Assembly: GCF_001613065.1 (NCBI RefSeq) | Contig: NZ_BDBQ01000097.1 | Location: 1-63,863 of the forward strand | Reading direction: 5' to 3' | Length of the DNA: 63,863 nucleotides | Origin: Nocardia miyunensis NBRC 108239 | Lineage (GTDB): Bacteria; Actinomycetota; Actinomycetes; Mycobacteriales; Mycobacteriaceae | Shown: positions 44,507-53,519 of the stretch, in pieces | Numbering within the stretch: position 1 is the first letter of the stretch | How the letters are laid out: each line of letters opens with the position of its first letter | Notes under the pieces: model-generated | What the model saw: only the letters and a program-made list of their open reading frames with translations | The model's database searches: none | What the model was told of the DNA's origin: nothing | Position numbers and translations under genes: made by a program

Positions 44507-45760
44507 ATGCCGGAACTGCTGTACCCGCTCGATTCGACCAAGAAGTTCACCGACCAGAAGCTCGTCGGCCACAACCGCTGGCATCCGGACATCCCGCCGG
44601 TCGCCACCATCGCCCCGGGTGCGGAGTTCCGCGTCCACGTCCGCGAATGGTTCGACGGCGAAATCCACAACGACGACTCCGCCGAGGATGTCCGCGCCGC
44701 GCCGCTGTCCACCGTGCACTGCCTGTCCGGTCCGTTCGCCGTCGAAGGCGCCGAGCCGGGCGACCTGCTCATCGTCGACATCCTCGAGATCGGTCCCATC
44801 CCGCAGGAGGATTCGGGTCCGCTGGCGGGCCAGGGCTGGGGTTACACCGGCATCTTCCCCACCGACAACGGTGGCGGCTTCCTCACCGAACACTTCCCCG
44901 ACGCGTACAAGGCCATCTGGGATTTCAGCGGCCACACCACGAGTTCACGGCACATTTCGGGCGTTCGGTTCACCGGCATCATGCACCCCGGTCTCATGGG
45001 GACCGCGCCCTCGCACGAGTTGCTCACCACCTGGAATACGCGAGAGGCCGCACTGATCGCCACCGATCCGCAGCGGGTGCCGCCGCTGGCGCTGCCGCCC
45101 GAGCCGCGCGACGCCGTCCTCGGCGCACTGATCGGCGCCGACTACGATCGAGTCGCCGCGCAGGCGGCGCGCACCGCTCCGCCGCGCGAGAACGGCGGCA
45201 ATCAGGACATCAAGAACCTTACCCGCGGCAGCCGCGTGTTCTATCCCGTCTTCGTGCCCGGCGCCAACCTGTCGGTCGGCGACCTGCACTTCTCCCAGGG
45301 TGATGGCGAGATAACCTTCTGCGGCGCAATCGAAATGGGCGGGTTCATCGATCTGCGCGTCGATGTGATCAAGAACGGCATGGCGCTGTACGGTGTCACC
45401 GAGAACGCCGTATTCCAGCCTGGCAACGAAGGTCCGGTCTACTCCGAATGGCTGGCCTTCTCCGGCACCTCGGTCACCCTCGACGGCGAACAGCGGTATC
45501 TGGACTCACAATTGGCGTTCGAACGCGCGTGCCTGCATGCCATCGACTACCTGAGCAAGTTCGGCTACAGCCGCGAGCAGGCGTACCTGTTGCTCGGCGC
45601 GGCACCGATCGAGGGCCGCTTCTCCGGTGTGGTCGACATCCCGAACTCCTGCGCGACCATCTACATCCCCACCGCGATCTTCGATTTCCCGATCACGCCC
45701 ACAGCCGGCGGGCCGGTCCGGATCGACCCGGGTATGGGCGCGCCGCACGCCACCCGCTGA
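44507..45760 (+). CDS. fmdA: Formamidase (acetamidase/formamidase family)
   Basis: 417 residues from ATG 44507 (CCAGGAGGCACCG). Typical FmdA: HNRWHPDIPPVATIAPGAEF, GPFAVEGAEPGDLLIVDILE, FTGIMHPGLMGTAPSHELL, and VGDLHFSQGDGEITFCGAIE. It hydrolyses formamide to formate and ammonia in the cytosol. The length matches the methylotroph enzyme. It is in one run with fmdB, the MetX-fold hydrolase and the aliphatic amidase. A second, shorter relative is at 50405. Confidence 0.92.
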   Translation: MPELLYPLDSTKKFTDQKLVGHNRWHPDIPPVATIAPGAEFRVHVREWFDGEIHNDDSAEDVRAAPLSTVHCLSGPFAVEGAEPGDLLIVDILEIGPIPQEDSGPLAGQGWGYTGIFPTDNGGGFLTEHFPDAYKAIWDFSGHTTSSRHISGVRFTGIMHPGLMGTAPSHELLTTWNTREAALIATDPQRVPPLALPPEPRDAVLGALIGADYDRVAAQAARTAPPRENGGNQDIKNLTRGSRVFYPVFVPGANLSVGDLHFSQGDGEITFCGAIEMGGFIDLRVDVIKNGMALYGVTENAVFQPGNEGPVYSEWLAFSGTSVTLDGEQRYLDSQLAFERACLHAIDYLSKFGYSREQAYLLLGAAPIEGRFSGVVDIPNSCATIYIPTAIFDFPITPTAGGPVRIDPGMGAPHATR

Positions 45761-45829
45761 GCGGGACAGACACACGGCACGCGAAAGAACTCTTCAACGT
45801 AGAAGCACGGTCAGTCAGGAGAGCCGTTC

Positions 45830-46891
45830 ATGCCCGCCCCCATCGATGCCGAGTATTTCGACCTCGGCGACCTCACTCTCCAGTGCGGCGCCACCCTGCG
45901 CGGAGTAACGCTGGCGTACAAGACATTCGGCACGCTCAATGCCGACCGGAGCAACGTCATCGTCTACCCCACGTGGTACTCCGGGTGGCACACCGACAAC
46001 GAGTGGCTCATCGGCGCCGACAAGGCCCTGAACCCGGACGAGTGGTTCATCGTCATCCCGAACATGCTCGGCAACGGGCTGTCGAGTTCACCGTCGAACA
46101 CCCCTGCCCCGTATGACCGCGCCCGCTTCCCGGCGGTAACGTTCTACGACCAGGTCGAGGCCCAGTACCGGCTCGTCACAGAGAAGTTCGGAATCTCGAA
46201 TATCGCCCTGGTCACAGGGTGGTCGATGGGCGCGGGCCAGACTTACCAGTGGGCCGTCAGTCACCCCGAGATGGTCGAACGTGCTGCCCCATTCTGTGGG
46301 TCGAGCATCACCGCACCACACAACAAGGTGTTCCTCGAATCGCTCGAGGTCGCGCTGACCGCGGACGCCGCCTGGGCCTGCGGGGACTATGCCCCCGGTG
46401 CGTGGCCCGTGAAGGGTCTGCGGGCGTTCGCGCGGGTCTACTCCGGCTGGGGTTACTCGCAGGCGTTCTACTGGGAGGAGGAATGGCGCAAGCTCGGCTT
46501 CACCTCGTTCGACGACTTCCTGTACGGCTTCTGGGAGAGCTTTTTCCGCGACGATCGGGACCCGAACAACCTCATCGCCATGCTACGGACGTGGCACGGC
46601 GGCAACGTGGGCAACACCCCGGGGTTCGATGGTGACGCCGAGAAGGCGTTGCGTTCCATCAAGTGCCCGGTGCTCGCGATGCCGGCCGACAAGGATTTGT
46701 ACTTCCCGCCGGAGGACGAGCACTGGTCGTCGCAGTTCATCGAACACGGGGAGGTCCGCGTAATCCCGGGCATCTGGGGACACTTCGCCGGTGGCGGATT
46801 GAATCCCACCGACACGGCGTTCATCGACACCGGGATCCGCGATCTTCTCGCGCGACCGGGTGCATCCGCACTCGCAACGCCTGTCACGTAG
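45830..46891 (+). CDS. Alpha/beta hydrolase, homoserine acetyltransferase (MetX)-like fold
   Basis: 353 residues. Nucleophile elbow GWSMGAGQT with Ser132; Asp in MPADKDLYFPPEDE; His in GIWGHFAGGG. The start LRGVTLAYKTFGTLNADRSN and NVIVYPTWYSGWH are as in MetX-like proteins annotated beside amidases, not true MetX, which has a different oxyanion region. It could hydrolyse an ester or N-acyl amide. CAGGAGAGCCGTTC precedes the ATG. It lies between formamidase and amidase, so a role in releasing or processing amides is likely. Confidence 0.8.
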   Translation: MPAPIDAEYFDLGDLTLQCGATLRGVTLAYKTFGTLNADRSNVIVYPTWYSGWHTDNEWLIGADKALNPDEWFIVIPNMLGNGLSSSPSNTPAPYDRARFPAVTFYDQVEAQYRLVTEKFGISNIALVTGWSMGAGQTYQWAVSHPEMVERAAPFCGSSITAPHNKVFLESLEVALTADAAWACGDYAPGAWPVKGLRAFARVYSGWGYSQAFYWEEEWRKLGFTSFDDFLYGFWESFFRDDRDPNNLIAMLRTWHGGNVGNTPGFDGDAEKALRSIKCPVLAMPADKDLYFPPEDEHWSSQFIEHGEVRVIPGIWGHFAGGGLNPTDTAFIDTGIRDLLARPGASALATPVT

Positions 46892-46956
46892 CGCAGGCGC
46901 AGGCACAGAAATATCCGCGATGGCCGCACGCGCCATCACCGTCACGAGGAGTTCCC

Positions 46957-47988
46957 ATGCGACACGGCGATATCTCGTCCAGTCCCGATACGGTCGGTGT
47001 GGCCGTCGTCAACTACAAGATGCCGCGCCTGCACACCCGCGCCGAGGTGGTCGACAACGCGAAGGCCATCGCCGAGATGGTGGTCGGCATGAAGTCCGGG
47101 CTACCCGGGATGGATCTTGTGGTATTCCCGGAATACTCCACCCAGGGCATCATGTACGACGAGCAGGAGATGTTCGATACGGCCGCGACGATACCGGGCC
47201 AGGAGACCGCGATCTTCTCCGAGGCATGCCGCAAGGCACGGGTGTGGGGCGTCTTCTCGATCACCGGCGAGCGGCACGAGGATCATCCGGACAAGCCGCC
47301 GTACAACACGCTCGTCCTCATCGACGACAACGGCGACATCGTGCAGAAGTACCGCAAGATCCTGCCGTGGTGCCCGATCGAGGGCTGGTATCCGGGCGAT
47401 ACCACCCATGTCACGGTCGGGCCCAAGGGTATGAAGATCTCGCTGATCATCTGCGACGACGGGAACTATCCCGAGATCTGGCGCGACTGCGCGATGAAGG
47501 GCGCCGAGCTGATCGTGCGCTGTCAGGGGTATATGTACCCGGCCAAGGAACAGCAGGTTCTCATGGCCAAGGCGATGGCGTGGGCGAACAACTGCTACGT
47601 CGCGGTCGCCAACGCGGCCGGATTCGACGGTGTCTATTCGTATTTCGGCAATTCGGCGCTCATCGGATTCGACGGCCGCACGCTCGGCGAGACGGGCGAG
47701 GAGGAGTACGGCATCCAATACGCGCAGCTGTCGGTCTCCGCGATCCGGGACGCCCGGGCGCATGATCAATCGCAGAACCACCTGTTCAAACTGCTGCACC
47801 GGGGCTATACCGGCGTACACGCCGCCGGTGACGGCGCGCACGGCGTCGCGGAGTGCCCGTTCGACTTCTACCGGGAATGGGTGACCGACCCGGCCAAGGC
47901 ACAGCACCGCGTCGAATCCTTCACCCGCGACACTGTCGGGGTGGCGAACTGTCCGGTCGGATCGCTGCCAACCCGATCCCAGGATTGA
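46957..47988 (+). CDS. amiE: Aliphatic amidase (nitrilase superfamily)
   Basis: 343 residues from ATG 46957 with GAGGAG. Near-textbook AmiE: triad Glu59 (VVFPEYSTQG), Lys134 (KYRKILPWCP) and Cys166 (LIICDDGNYPE) at the same numbering as the Pseudomonas enzyme. It hydrolyses short aliphatic amides such as acetamide or propionamide to acid and ammonia, as a hexamer in the cytosol. The related AmiF formamidase is the alternative. An AmiC-like sensor opens the same cluster, which supports the AmiE reading. Confidence 0.92.
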   Translation: MRHGDISSSPDTVGVAVVNYKMPRLHTRAEVVDNAKAIAEMVVGMKSGLPGMDLVVFPEYSTQGIMYDEQEMFDTAATIPGQETAIFSEACRKARVWGVFSITGERHEDHPDKPPYNTLVLIDDNGDIVQKYRKILPWCPIEGWYPGDTTHVTVGPKGMKISLIICDDGNYPEIWRDCAMKGAELIVRCQGYMYPAKEQQVLMAKAMAWANNCYVAVANAAGFDGVYSYFGNSALIGFDGRTLGETGEEEYGIQYAQLSVSAIRDARAHDQSQNHLFKLLHRGYTGVHAAGDGAHGVAECPFDFYREWVTDPAKAQHRVESFTRDTVGVANCPVGSLPTRSQD

Positions 47989-48180
47989 GTCCCGCGCCGA
48001 GGTGGGCGGCACCGAAAATCCGATGGACACGACCACGGCCGACGCAGGCCATTCGTGCACGAGTTTCGATGTTCGCGTACCGATCTGGATGCGATCAACA
48101 GCGCGACCAAGTACCCCTCGATCCCGACCTACCACCGGCTGAGGGATCGAGGCTGATATGTAGGGGGATTTGTCAAGAGG

Positions 48181-48229
48181 ACACGCGGGAGCGACCCCGA
48201 AGTTGCGGTTCCGGGGCCGCTCCCTGTGT
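48181..48229. terminator. Hairpin after the amide cluster
   Basis: GGGAGCGACCCCG (48187-48199) pairs with CGGGGCCGCTCCC (48212-48224), with one G-T pair, and the stem is extended by ACAC and GTGT. It is about 190 bp after the amidase stop. The rest of 47989-48457 holds no gene. Confidence 0.6.
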
Positions 48230-48457
48230 GGTCGATGCGATATCCGGCCGGCATTCGTTGTTTCGCGACCGTGGTCAGGCTGAAATGCGCGGGTTGGTTA
48301 CCGCATGACGACTGTTCGGCAGGAACGGCGCTGCAGTCTAAAATCGAGCGTCACGACAGCACGAATGTTGTTGCTGCTCATAGCCTCGGTGCAGATCGTT
48401 CCTCACGCTGCCGTCCGGTGGGCACCGCATCGGCTGGCTTTCGGCGACCGCCGCTCA

Positions 48458-48590
48458 GCCGTCGTCGAGGGTCGCCAGTGACCAGCACCATCCGGCAAGT
48501 TCGCGGGCGACCGCGACGTTCGCGACCACCGTCGGTTTCTTACGGGCAGCGAACTGCTCCCACCTGTGGTGCAGGCGATTGTTGCCGGCA
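48458..48590 (-). pseudogene. IS110-family transposase C-terminal fragment
   Basis: HHRWEQFAARKKPTVVANVA and VARELAGWCWSLATLDD on the minus strand are the end of an IS110/IS116 transposase. It joins Tn3 sequence at about 48592. Confidence 0.7.
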
Positions 48591-48593
48591 TCG

Positions 48594-48865
48594 AGGCGAG
48601 CCCGTAATACTCTGTGGTCCAGGCGATTACCGCGTCGGTGGCCAAGGTCAGGCACCACGCTTGCTCGGTTTGATCCTCGAGTTGGCGGGCGCGGATCATG
48701 CCCTCGTGCGCGTACAGCAGGTCCCGGCGCAGAGCGTGGAGGGATTCGCCCTTGTTGAGCTGGCGGGAGATCTTGCGCCGGTAGTCCGGGTCCGACAGGT
48801 AGCGGGCCGTAGACGGTGCGGCGCAGGGCCCCGTACTCCTCGAGCGCGGTGGCGAGGGGTTCTGG
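48594..48865 (-). pseudogene. Tn3-family transposase fragment
   Basis: ALEEYGALRRTVY, then after a frameshift RYLSDPDYRRKISRQLNKGE, LLYAHEGMIRARQLEDQTEQ and AWCLTLATDAVIAWTTEYYG: the C-terminal region of a Tn3 TnpA. Both ends are cut. No terminal repeats were seen. Confidence 0.85.
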
Positions 48866-49018
48866 CGTCGGCGATATCGACGACCTTGTCGCCCGCAGCG
48901 AGGGGGGTGCTCAGCGACCGGGCGGTCGGTCGGTGATCGTATCGGAGCTTGTCTGTATGACAACGCCCCGGCGGAGGTAGCGCCGGGGCGCGTTTGTCAT
49001 GCTTCAGGAACTGCGGGC

Positions 49019-49255
49019 TTACCAGACGTGGCAGCGCCCATCGCGGTGGCCGCCGGCGTCGCGCTCGTTGTTGTGCCAATTGCCGTGGCGGTCGCAGTGC
49101 CAGTCGTCGCCGTGCTGGTTCCGCGCGCCCGGGGCCTGCGGGTGGTTGTACCCAGACCAGTCGGTGGGCTGTGCCGCGGCGATACCCACGCTGGGCACGG
49201 CGAGCGCGGCGCCAGCAATGGCCACAAAGGCAAACTTCGCCAGAACGTTTTTCAC
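49019..49255 (-). CDS. Small secreted His/Trp-rich protein
   Basis: 78 residues from GTG 49255 (GAGAGG upstream). A clear signal peptide, KNVLAKFAFVAIAGAALAVP then SVGIAAA, with cleavage likely before QPTDW. The mature part of about 50 residues ends GDDWHCDRHGNWHNNERDAG and GHRDGRCHVW: six His, two Cys (likely one disulfide) and several Trp. It could bind metal or stick to the cell surface; no family is recognised. It lies alone between IS fragments. Confidence 0.7.
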   Translation of the reverse strand: MKNVLAKFAFVAIAGAALAVPSVGIAAAQPTDWSGYNHPQAPGARNQHGDDWHCDRHGNWHNNERDAGGHRDGRCHVW

Positions 49256-49619
49256 GGGGCCTCTCTCAGTGTGTGTCGGTACAGGTATTTGTGCATTCGA
49301 TATATCTCCCGACCTGCGTCGATCGTTGCGTATCGGTGCGAACGAGCCAACTTCCCTTGCTTTCAAAGGATGTGACTCACAACACCGCCGGCCCGTCCGC
49401 TCGCACCGACATGGAAAGGGTGACGCCGTGACGCAGAGCGCAACCCGATATAGAAGTCTTCTCCCAAGCGAACGAAGTCCCTTTCTGGATCCGCTTTCAT
49501 GATTTTTCCGCCAAGGACTTCGCAATAAAATTTGCGAATGCTGTCTCGGTCTTTGCTGCGACACTAGTGTCTCTTAATTAAATATGCTTCACTTGCGCTG
49601 ATGCTTGTGAAAGAATCGT
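49256..49619. other. 360 bp without a gene
   Basis: Promoter side of the secreted protein, then AT-richer DNA that must include the left end of the IS630-like fragment. No clear terminal repeat was found. Confidence 0.35.
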
Positions 49620-50369
49620 ATGGTGGAACTTTCCGATGATGCGCGAGGCGAATTACGTTCGAAACTTTATTCCGATGCCTATGACCGTTCGGTGGCATGG
49701 CGTGCGCAGATCGTCCTGTGGGATCGCAAGTCGACGGGCCGGCCGCGATCGGTTCCGGCCGAGACGCGTGCCCGCATACTGGCGTTGACACGGACCACAC
49801 CTCCGGGCAGCACAGGATTGACGCATTGGTTCAGCAGCGAGATGGCGAAATACCTGAAACAGCGGGAAGGCATCTCGGTGTCGCACAATTTCATCGCGAC
49901 ATTGTGGCGGGAACACGGTTTGCAGCCGTGGCGGCAGGGCACGTTCAAATTGTCGAGCGAGCCCGATTTCGCGGCGAAGGTCGTGGACGTGGTCGGCTTG
50001 TACCTGGATCCGCCCGAAGGTGCGGTCGTGCTGTCGATGGACGAGAAGACGCAGGTCCAGGCACTGGATCGGACGCAGCCGTTGCTGCCGATGGATTTCG
50101 GCAAGACGGAGAAGCGGACTCATGACTATGTTCGGCACGGCACCACCAATCTGTTCGCGGCGTTGAACACTTCGACGGGTGAGGTGACCGGTCACTGTTT
50201 CCCGAGGCGGCGAACGGCGGAATTCATCAAGTTCCTCGACCAGGTCAACTCACGTCACCCGGAGAAAGAGATCCGCGTCATCGTGGACAACCTGTCGACG
50301 CACAACGGGAAACAAATCGATGAATGTATAGGAAAACACCCGAATGTCAAATTACATTATTATATGTAG
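49620..50369 (+). pseudogene. IS630-family transposase fragment (second subgroup)
   Basis: From ATG 49620 the frame gives a damaged head (LWDRKSTGRPRSVPAETRAR, with the usual HTH segment missing), then HNFIATLWREHGLQPWRQGT, VVLSMDEKTQVQALDRTQPL, HGTTNLFAALNTSTGEVTGH and IRVIVDNLSTHNGKQ. It ends at HPNVKLHYYM, losing the last catalytic Glu region. This is a different IS630 type from the 19510 copy. It marks the left border of the large operon. Confidence 0.8.
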
Positions 50370-50404
50370 ACGAGCACCTCCCGAAGCATGGTCGGCTGGT
50401 GGCA

Positions 50405-51487
50405 TCAGCGGTGTGCCGGGACGACGCTTCGAAAATCGTTCTTCCGTATTGTGCAATGCACCCCTTTGACGATGTCGACCACCTGCGTGACGGAAAAGTC
50501 TCCGGCCGCGCTGAGGTAGAGGTACGCCTCGTTCTGCGTCATGCCAGTGAGCGAAGACAGGAATTCGACGGAGAGTCTGGCGCAGTGCCGCATCGCCTCG
50601 TCGAGACTTTCGTTCATGCCCAAGATGAGCCACTCGGTGTCCGTTTCGACGAATGGCCACGGCCCATGATGCCGTATGCCGGAGTCGACGACGGTGAGCC
50701 GGGCGGTGACGCGAAGCGATCCCTCCAGCGCGGTGAGCGCGATTTCGCCGTTACCTTGGGCGAAGTGCGGGTCGCCGAGGTAGAAGCCGGCTCCGCTGGT
50801 CTGCACTGGAAGGAACAGTGATGACCCGCAGTCCATTTCGCGGATATCCATATTTCCGCCGAAGGGCCCGGGCGGGATCGTACTGAGCGCCTCGGGTCCC
50901 GGCGGTGTGACACCGCACAGTCCCATGAACGGACGGAGATCGATCGACGCCCGGCCGCCTTCGAAGTCGAACAGGGCTTGGGATTCGGCGTCGTCGACGG
51001 CGCAAAACTTGCTGAAAACCGGGATTGCACTCCCATCGATCTCCCGGGGCAGCAGATCGGGCAGCGCGCCGCGCTGGTGACGGCTGGAAATTATCCCGTA
51101 GGGAACTCGCGGTGTCAGCTCGAGGAAATCCACACGAAGCCAGTCTCCCGGTTCGGCGCCCCTCACGTGTACCGGGCCCAGGACGATATGCGGTCCGGGC
51201 GGTCGATGAGTGCGCCGCAGGTCGGAAGCCGCCAACTCGACAGCGTCGGGCAGAACATGGTGCCGCTCGACACCGAACTGTCCGAAATATGTCACAGGGT
51301 CACGGCCCTGATCTTCCATCAATCCTTCTGGGGAGACGGTGTCGAAGGTGATGGTCTGGCCACTGTCGACCGTGAGTACCGGCCGTGTCGTTGGAGTGGG
51401 CAGCGTTCCCCAGCTGACTGTGTCCGGTGTGCACCAGAGGTAGTGGTCCGCGGTGCCGGGGTCGATTCCTGCTCGGAGGATATCCAT
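50405..51487 (-). CDS. Acetamidase/formamidase family protein
   Basis: 360 residues, shorter than FmdA at 44507 (417). VDSGQTITFDTVSPEGLMED, HIVLGPVHVRGAEPGDWLRV, IPPGPFGGNMDIREMDCGSS, LGDPHFAQGNGEIALTALEG. This is the branch of the family often found with hydantoin or cyclic-amide genes. It hydrolyses a small amide or N-formyl compound. Its ATG overlaps the stop of the upstream AH_C-like gene by one base (TGATG). It is the last gene of the nine-gene operon; 36 bp later a broken IS630 begins. Confidence 0.85.
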   Translation of the reverse strand: MDILRAGIDPGTADHYLWCTPDTVSWGTLPTPTTRPVLTVDSGQTITFDTVSPEGLMEDQGRDPVTYFGQFGVERHHVLPDAVELAASDLRRTHRPPGPHIVLGPVHVRGAEPGDWLRVDFLELTPRVPYGIISSRHQRGALPDLLPREIDGSAIPVFSKFCAVDDAESQALFDFEGGRASIDLRPFMGLCGVTPPGPEALSTIPPGPFGGNMDIREMDCGSSLFLPVQTSGAGFYLGDPHFAQGNGEIALTALEGSLRVTARLTVVDSGIRHHGPWPFVETDTEWLILGMNESLDEAMRHCARLSVEFLSSLTGMTQNEAYLYLSAAGDFSVTQVVDIVKGVHCTIRKNDFRSVVPAHR

Positions 51488-51888
51488 CAGAGCCTGCTCG
51501 AGAGCGCGGCCAGATGTTCTGGCCAGCCTCCGGTTGCGGTGATCTCACGGGCGGAGTCTTCGCTGCCGGGCAGCCGGCGACAGACCATACTCAGCGATCC
51601 CCGTCCGTCTTCGAGTTCGATCACCGACAGTTCCAACTCGGCCGGTTCGCGCGGAAGGAGCTTCGCGCGCAGTTCGGTGTAGGAGACTTCGTAGATTTCG
51701 CCCGGGACGGACCAGCCGCCGTCACTGACGGGCGCGAGCCCGGGAAAGACGTCATCGTATGAGAAGAACTTGTACCCGGGGGCAGTGCGAACCGAGCCGA
51801 GGAATCGGGCGGACGACAAGGCGTCGTTCAGCGGTCCCCCGCGCATCGCTTGGCCGTTGACGAACATGATGACAGTGGTGGCGGACAT
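51487..51888 (-). CDS. Stand-alone allophanate hydrolase C-terminal domain (AH_C)-like protein
   Basis: 133 residues from ATG 51888 with AAGGAG. MFVNGQAMRGGPLNDALSSA, TAPGYKFFSYDDVFPGLAPV, VSYTELRAKLLPREPAELEL and AREITATGGWPEHLAAL match the gamma-glutamyl-cyclotransferase-like C-terminal domain that AtzF/allophanate hydrolase uses to decarboxylate N-carboxyurea after its amidase domain acts. Here the domain is alone and translationally coupled to a formamidase-type amidase, a split version of the same idea. Confidence 0.72.
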   Translation of the reverse strand: MSATTVIMFVNGQAMRGGPLNDALSSARFLGSVRTAPGYKFFSYDDVFPGLAPVSDGGWSVPGEIYEVSYTELRAKLLPREPAELELSVIELEDGRGSLSMVCRRLPGSEDSAREITATGGWPEHLAALSSRL

Positions 51889-51926
51889 GTGAAACTCCTT
51901 CGACGCAAACAGATTTGCGGGTTACC

Positions 51927-52589
51927 TCAGTCGAGGGTGGTGTTGCCGTGACCACGCAACGCGTGCACCCGTACCGCGGTAGTGGCGCGCTCGACGTCAC
52001 CGCTGGCCAGGTCGTCGAGCAAAGTACGGTGCTGCGAGACGGGTTCGTGCCCCGATTGCTGGACGTAATCGTCTGTCGGGTAGAGAAATGCCTGCCGCGC
52101 GAGGAATGACGACGTGGTCGACGAAAACGCGGCGCGGTTGACAGCCATATGCAGTTCGAGGTGGGCCATGGAGTACTGCGGGCTGCCCACACCGTGATCG
52201 TGCAGAGCATTCCCCAGCGGCGTCAGCAAGGCGTAGAGCGAGTCCCAGTCGATCGACTGGGTTTTGGCGCTGATCATTCTGGCGGCGACCTGGTCGAAGG
52301 CGATTCGAAGCTCGTGCAGTTCTGCTCGGGTAGTGGCATCGACTTCGACCACGATCAACTGTCCGCGGCGCACTCGTTCGACGAGTCCTTCACTGGTCAA
52401 TCGCTGGAGAGCCTCGCGGATAGGGGTCCGGCTGACGCCGAGTTGTTCGGCGATCTGTTCTTCGACCAAGCGGATGCCACCGGCGTACACACCGGTAGTG
52501 ATCTGCTGACGCAGACATAGATACACGCGGTCACGGGCGCTGACAGGTTCGTCGGTGCGGGTCGAGCCGAGGGTTTCGAATGCGGTCAC
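51927..52589 (-). CDS. FCD-domain GntR family regulator
   Basis: About 220 residues from GTG 52589, chosen because it overlaps the TGA of the dehydrogenase-like gene as GTGA; the frame is open to 52622. HTH: RLVEEQIAEQLGVSRTPIRE, ALQRLTSEGLVERVRRG. The FCD domain has HLELHMAVNRAAF and HRTLLDDLASGD with metal-ligand His. It lies inside the operon it probably controls. The overlapping palindromes at 58483-58510 before the first gene are its likely operator. Confidence 0.9.
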   Translation of the reverse strand: MTAFETLGSTRTDEPVSARDRVYLCLRQQITTGVYAGGIRLVEEQIAEQLGVSRTPIREALQRLTSEGLVERVRRGQLIVVEVDATTRAELHELRIAFDQVAARMISAKTQSIDWDSLYALLTPLGNALHDHGVGSPQYSMAHLELHMAVNRAAFSSTTSSFLARQAFLYPTDDYVQQSGHEPVSQHRTLLDDLASGDVERATTAVRVHALRGHGNTTLD

Positions 52590-53500
52590 GAGATCCTCGC
52601 TGTCAACAGGGCGACTCGGCACGCGTTGGTGGCACGCTGCATGAACGTTCCCGACATGACGTTCATACCGGCTTGCAGCGCCGTGGTCTGCAGGGTGGAG
52701 ATGCGATTGTTCAGATCGAAGTAGCTGTTTCCCGGGGCGAGCAGTTCCGGAAAGTCGAATACGAACGGCTCGGTTTCGGAGGCGTCGGTCTCACCCCAGG
52801 TCGTGGTGTTCACGATCAGCGAGGGCGCGGTTCCGTCGAACAACCCGCGGATATCGTCCGGGGCGGTTGCTTCTGCCTCGAACCGGCCCGCCCATGCCTC
52901 GAGTGCGGAGGTGTTACGGGCGCTGCCGATCAGCCGCGCCGTCGGCCACGCTCGGCGGCAACCGAGCGCAACCGAGTTCGACGATCCACCCGAGCCGAGG
53001 ACCAGGATCGATGCGGGGGCTCGACCGCCCATAACGGTCTCCATGGCGGCTTGGGCCGCCCAGCTGTTGGTATTGACCCCGATCACACCATCGGCGTAGC
53101 GGACGATGGTGTCCACGACGCCGGTCCGCGTAGCCGAGACGGTCAGAGTGTCCAACTGTGTGGCTACCTCCTGCTTCCACGGACTCAGTACCAGGGCAAG
53201 CTCCCAGCGAGAGTCCGCGAACAGCGCGCTCGGATCCGGAAATGCAAGCGTATCAACGACTTCGATGCCCTGCCGCGCGAGCGGGTCGAGTAGCAATCGA
53301 CCTCGCAGGGCGTGCGTGGCGGTGGTGCCGATTCCTGCGATGACCGCGGGGCTGGTGGTCGGCCGCGTATCCGGCGTGTCGCGCACTTCGCCGACGCAGT
53401 GCGCAACGGCGCTGTGCATTGTGGCCGCGCCGGCGCCGCCGTGGAGCAGGATAACCTGGCGGTCGGTCACAGCATTTCCTGTCGTGGTTCTGATGATCAT
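52586..53500 (-). CDS. Shikimate dehydrogenase (AroE)-like protein
   Basis: 304 residues from ATG 53500 (GGGAGC). NAD(P)-binding part: SILVLGSGGSSNSVALGCRR, LIGSARNTSALEAWAGRF and LIVNTTTWGETDAS, in the places of AroE's VLGAGGAA, NRT and NATPxGM; FDLNNRISTLQTTALQAGMN corresponds to the DxxYxPxxTxxLxxAxxxG block. The N-terminal substrate half is less alike and the shikimate-binding Lys/Asp pair is not clear. So it is a relative with another substrate, set within a heterocycle operon 20 bp after the cyclic-amide hydrolase. The role is unknown. Confidence 0.65.
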   Translation of the reverse strand: MIIRTTTGNAVTDRQVILLHGGAGAATMHSAVAHCVGEVRDTPDTRPTTSPAVIAGIGTTATHALRGRLLLDPLARQGIEVVDTLAFPDPSALFADSRWELALVLSPWKQEVATQLDTLTVSATRTGVVDTIVRYADGVIGVNTNSWAAQAAMETVMGGRAPASILVLGSGGSSNSVALGCRRAWPTARLIGSARNTSALEAWAGRFEAEATAPDDIRGLFDGTAPSLIVNTTTWGETDASETEPFVFDFPELLAPGNSYFDLNNRISTLQTTALQAGMNVMSGTFMQRATNACRVALLTARIS

Positions 53501-53519
53501 GTGCGGAGCTCCCGGTGAA

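Noticed and set aside
45830..46891. Homoserine O-acetyltransferase (metX)
   Set aside because: It has the fold and nucleophile elbow, but sits in an amide cluster and lacks the usual MetX motifs; methionine synthesis is not indicated.
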